Shown piece by piece: positions 62,691-64,000 of a stretch of DNA of 64,000 nt; position 1 is the stretch's first letter; each line of letters starts with the position of its first letter. The position numbers and the translations under genes are program-made. Below the pieces are notes generated by a model. That model had not been told where the DNA came from. It saw nothing but the letters and a program-made list of their open reading frames with translations, and made no database searches. Location of the stretch: positions 186,001-250,000 of the forward strand of contig SJCO01000010.1 of assembly GCA_005217565.1 (NCBI GenBank). The letters are read 5' to 3'. Source of the DNA: Puteibacter caeruleilacunae (lineage in GTDB: Bacteria > Bacteroidota > Bacteroidia > Bacteroidales > Prolixibacteraceae).

Positions 62691-64000
62691 CTATTTTCCA
62701 CCTTTTTTAGGTAATAACTGTCGAATATCAATCCCCTCATATCTTGCTACAACGGCAATAAAACACCCAATCAATGCGGTATTTAAGGATAAACGAACAA
62801 TAATGTTATCGGGATATAGGATATATGCAACTCCAAACATCAATAGAGCCATAATCAGGTAAAATACAATTCTTTTCAAATTATATGGAACCGGATAATA
62901 CTTTTGTCCCAATATATACGACACCACCGTCATTGCAAAGTAACACACAAACGCAGCAATCGCCGCTCCGATGTATCCTATTACAGGTACCAATACGAAG
63001 TTTAATACCAAAGTTATTACTGCTCCCATTATTGCCAGGTAAGCTCCAAATCTTGTTTTATCTGTTAATTTGTACCATAACGAAAGCGTATAGAAAATTC
63101 CTAAAAACAGATGTGCCATCAAGATCCAAGGTACAATATGCAGTCCTTCCTGGAAACGTCCTCCCAACAGATATTTGATGATGTCGATGTAAAATGTTAT
63201 ACCCAGAAAAATTAACAATCCGAATATGACAAAGTACTTTAGAATGTCGGCATACATTTGCTTGGTATCTTTTCCATCTTTCTGTGAAAAAAAGAAAGGT
63301 TCAAAAGCATATCTAAAAGCCTGAATAAACATCGCCATAAGTACTCCTAACTTATAATTGGCTCCATAAATACCTGTCGCAGCCATTCCATCTACACCTT
63401 CAGGTAATAACTCTTTTAATAAAACCTTATCAATACTTTGGTTGATAACTCCAGCAAATCCCACCAACAAGATTGGGAAACCGTAATCCAACATTTCCTT
63501 AAGTTTCTGCTTTTGAAATATTAGAGGAACAGCAATAAGTTCTGGAATAAGTAAAATCAAGGTAATTACACTTGCCAGTAGATTACTTATAAACACATAC
63601 CCAACACCAATATCGGCACTGTAAACAGCTGAGATAATTGAGCTTGGATATCTCTCAAGCCAATAGGGACAGAAGGATATAAAGAAGATATTAAAACCAA
63701 TATTCAAGATGATATTTGCCATTTTTATAACAGCAAATCGAATGGGCCGGTTACTCAATCGTAATCTCGCAAATGGAATAGCAGTAAAGGCATCGATAGC
63801 GACGATAATTCCAAACCATCTTATATACTCCACATGATTGCTGTAATCCATCCATGATGCAATGGTTTCATCCCACAGCATGACTGCCAATACGAACAAT
63901 GCAGAAGTTGTGAATAAACTAATTATTGAGGTGGAATAAACTTTATCTGGCTCTTCGCTCTTCCCTGCAAATCGAAAAAAGCTGGTTTCCATTCCATATG
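62691..64000 (-). CDS. Polysaccharide/lipid-linked oligosaccharide flippase (5' end beyond right edge)
   Basis: Wzx-like membrane flippase of the MATE/MOP superfamily. The visible 436 codons contain about 12 hydrophobic helices, for example DYGFPILLVGFAGVINQSID and RYAFEPFFFS, typical of polysaccharide biosynthesis proteins. The Met at 63992 is internal: YGMETSFFRF is a conserved segment of the family and the frame stays open to base 64000, so the true start lies outside the window. In related genomes this gene is often near dut and the TPR/DUF4292/M23 genes; here three small units separate them. Confidence 0.9.
   Translation of the reverse strand, partial: YGMETSFFRFAGKSEEPDKVYSTSIISLFTTSALFVLAVMLWDETIASWMDYSNHVEYIRWFGIIVAIDAFTAIPFARLRLSNRPIRFAVIKMANIILNIGFNIFFISFCPYWLERYPSSIISAVYSADIGVGYVFISNLLASVITLILLIPELIAVPLIFQKQKLKEMLDYGFPILLVGFAGVINQSIDKVLLKELLPEGVDGMAATGIYGANYKLGVLMAMFIQAFRYAFEPFFFSQKDGKDTKQMYADILKYFVIFGLLIFLGITFYIDIIKYLLGGRFQEGLHIVPWILMAHLFLGIFYTLSLWYKLTDKTRFGAYLAIMGAVITLVLNFVLVPVIGYIGAAIAAFVCYFAMTVVSYILGQKYYPVPYNLKRIVFYLIMALLMFGVAYILYPDNIIVRLSLNTALIGCFIAVVARYEGIDIRQLLPKKGGK

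Noticed and set aside
1-64000. tRNA, rRNA, IS element, prophage or plasmid origin
   Set aside because: Looked for cloverleaf-like segments, transposase or integrase motifs and iteron patterns on both strands by eye; none was found. A tRNAscan/Infernal run would be decisive.

Overview
The window is low-GC chromosomal DNA from a member of the Bacteroidota. SusC/SusD pairs, type IX secretion (T9SS) C-terminal domains, an ECF sigma/FecR pair, a DUF4292 lipoprotein and promoter elements of the form TAnnTTTG all point there. The mixture of sulfatase and glycan genes would suit a marine or sediment group such as Marinilabiliales, but the exact taxon is inference. No rRNA, tRNA, CRISPR array, transposase or phage gene was seen.

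Layout. 1-13.8 kb (all minus): a polysaccharide utilisation locus (PUL 1) read as sulfatase, GH127-like hydrolase, ECF sigma factor, FecR anti-sigma, SusC with STN signalling domain, SusD, DUF3823 lipoprotein and a GH2 enzyme cut by the left edge. Three of its transcription units, plus one orphan position at 14.03-14.09 kb, carry the same ~37-bp motif exactly 49 nt upstream of a promoter -7 box. 14.2-17.3 kb: a stretch of 11-bp periodic repeats and a large T9SS-exported multidomain protein. 17.3-33.8 kb: a complete starch/maltodextrin system: SusC-SusD-SusE and a T9SS GH13 on the minus strand, and divergently a LacI regulator followed by MFS transporter, beta-phosphoglucomutase, GH65 maltose phosphorylase and a SusA-type GH13. 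Two 12-14-bp palindromic LacI-type operators tie the halves together. Polymer is bound and cut at the surface, oligosaccharides enter through SusC, SusA trims them in the periplasm, the MFS protein imports maltose, and GH65 plus PgmB feed glycolysis.

33.8-38.5 kb: a lipoprotein/LytS-type kinase/LytTR regulator operon and a TPR sensor kinase. 38.7-40.2 kb: a pterin cluster, folM-folX-folK. 40.2-42.7 kb: a Tat-exported [4Fe-4S] aldo/keto reductase and a DUF6599 protein separated by copies of a 76-bp palindromic repeat. 42.8-47.6 kb: pheS, three tandem cyclophilin-type isomerases (one fused to a dead trypsin-like domain) and a GNAT acetyltransferase. 47.6-48.4 kb: a gene-free stretch with a long stem-loop and an orphan terminator. 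48.5-52.4 kb: a TonB-dependent receptor and a beta-helix lipoprotein. 53-64 kb: mostly housekeeping: OsmC, Crp/Fnr, the envelope operon dut-TPR-DUF4292-EnvC, hemW, vanZ, rpiB-lutB-rrf2, and a polysaccharide flippase cut by the right edge.

Most unusual: the fixed-geometry promoter motif with its duplicated hairpin blocks in PUL 1, the folX/folM pterin cluster, the pseudo-protease/cyclophilin fusion, the 76-bp palindromic repeat family and the 11-bp periodic repeat tract.
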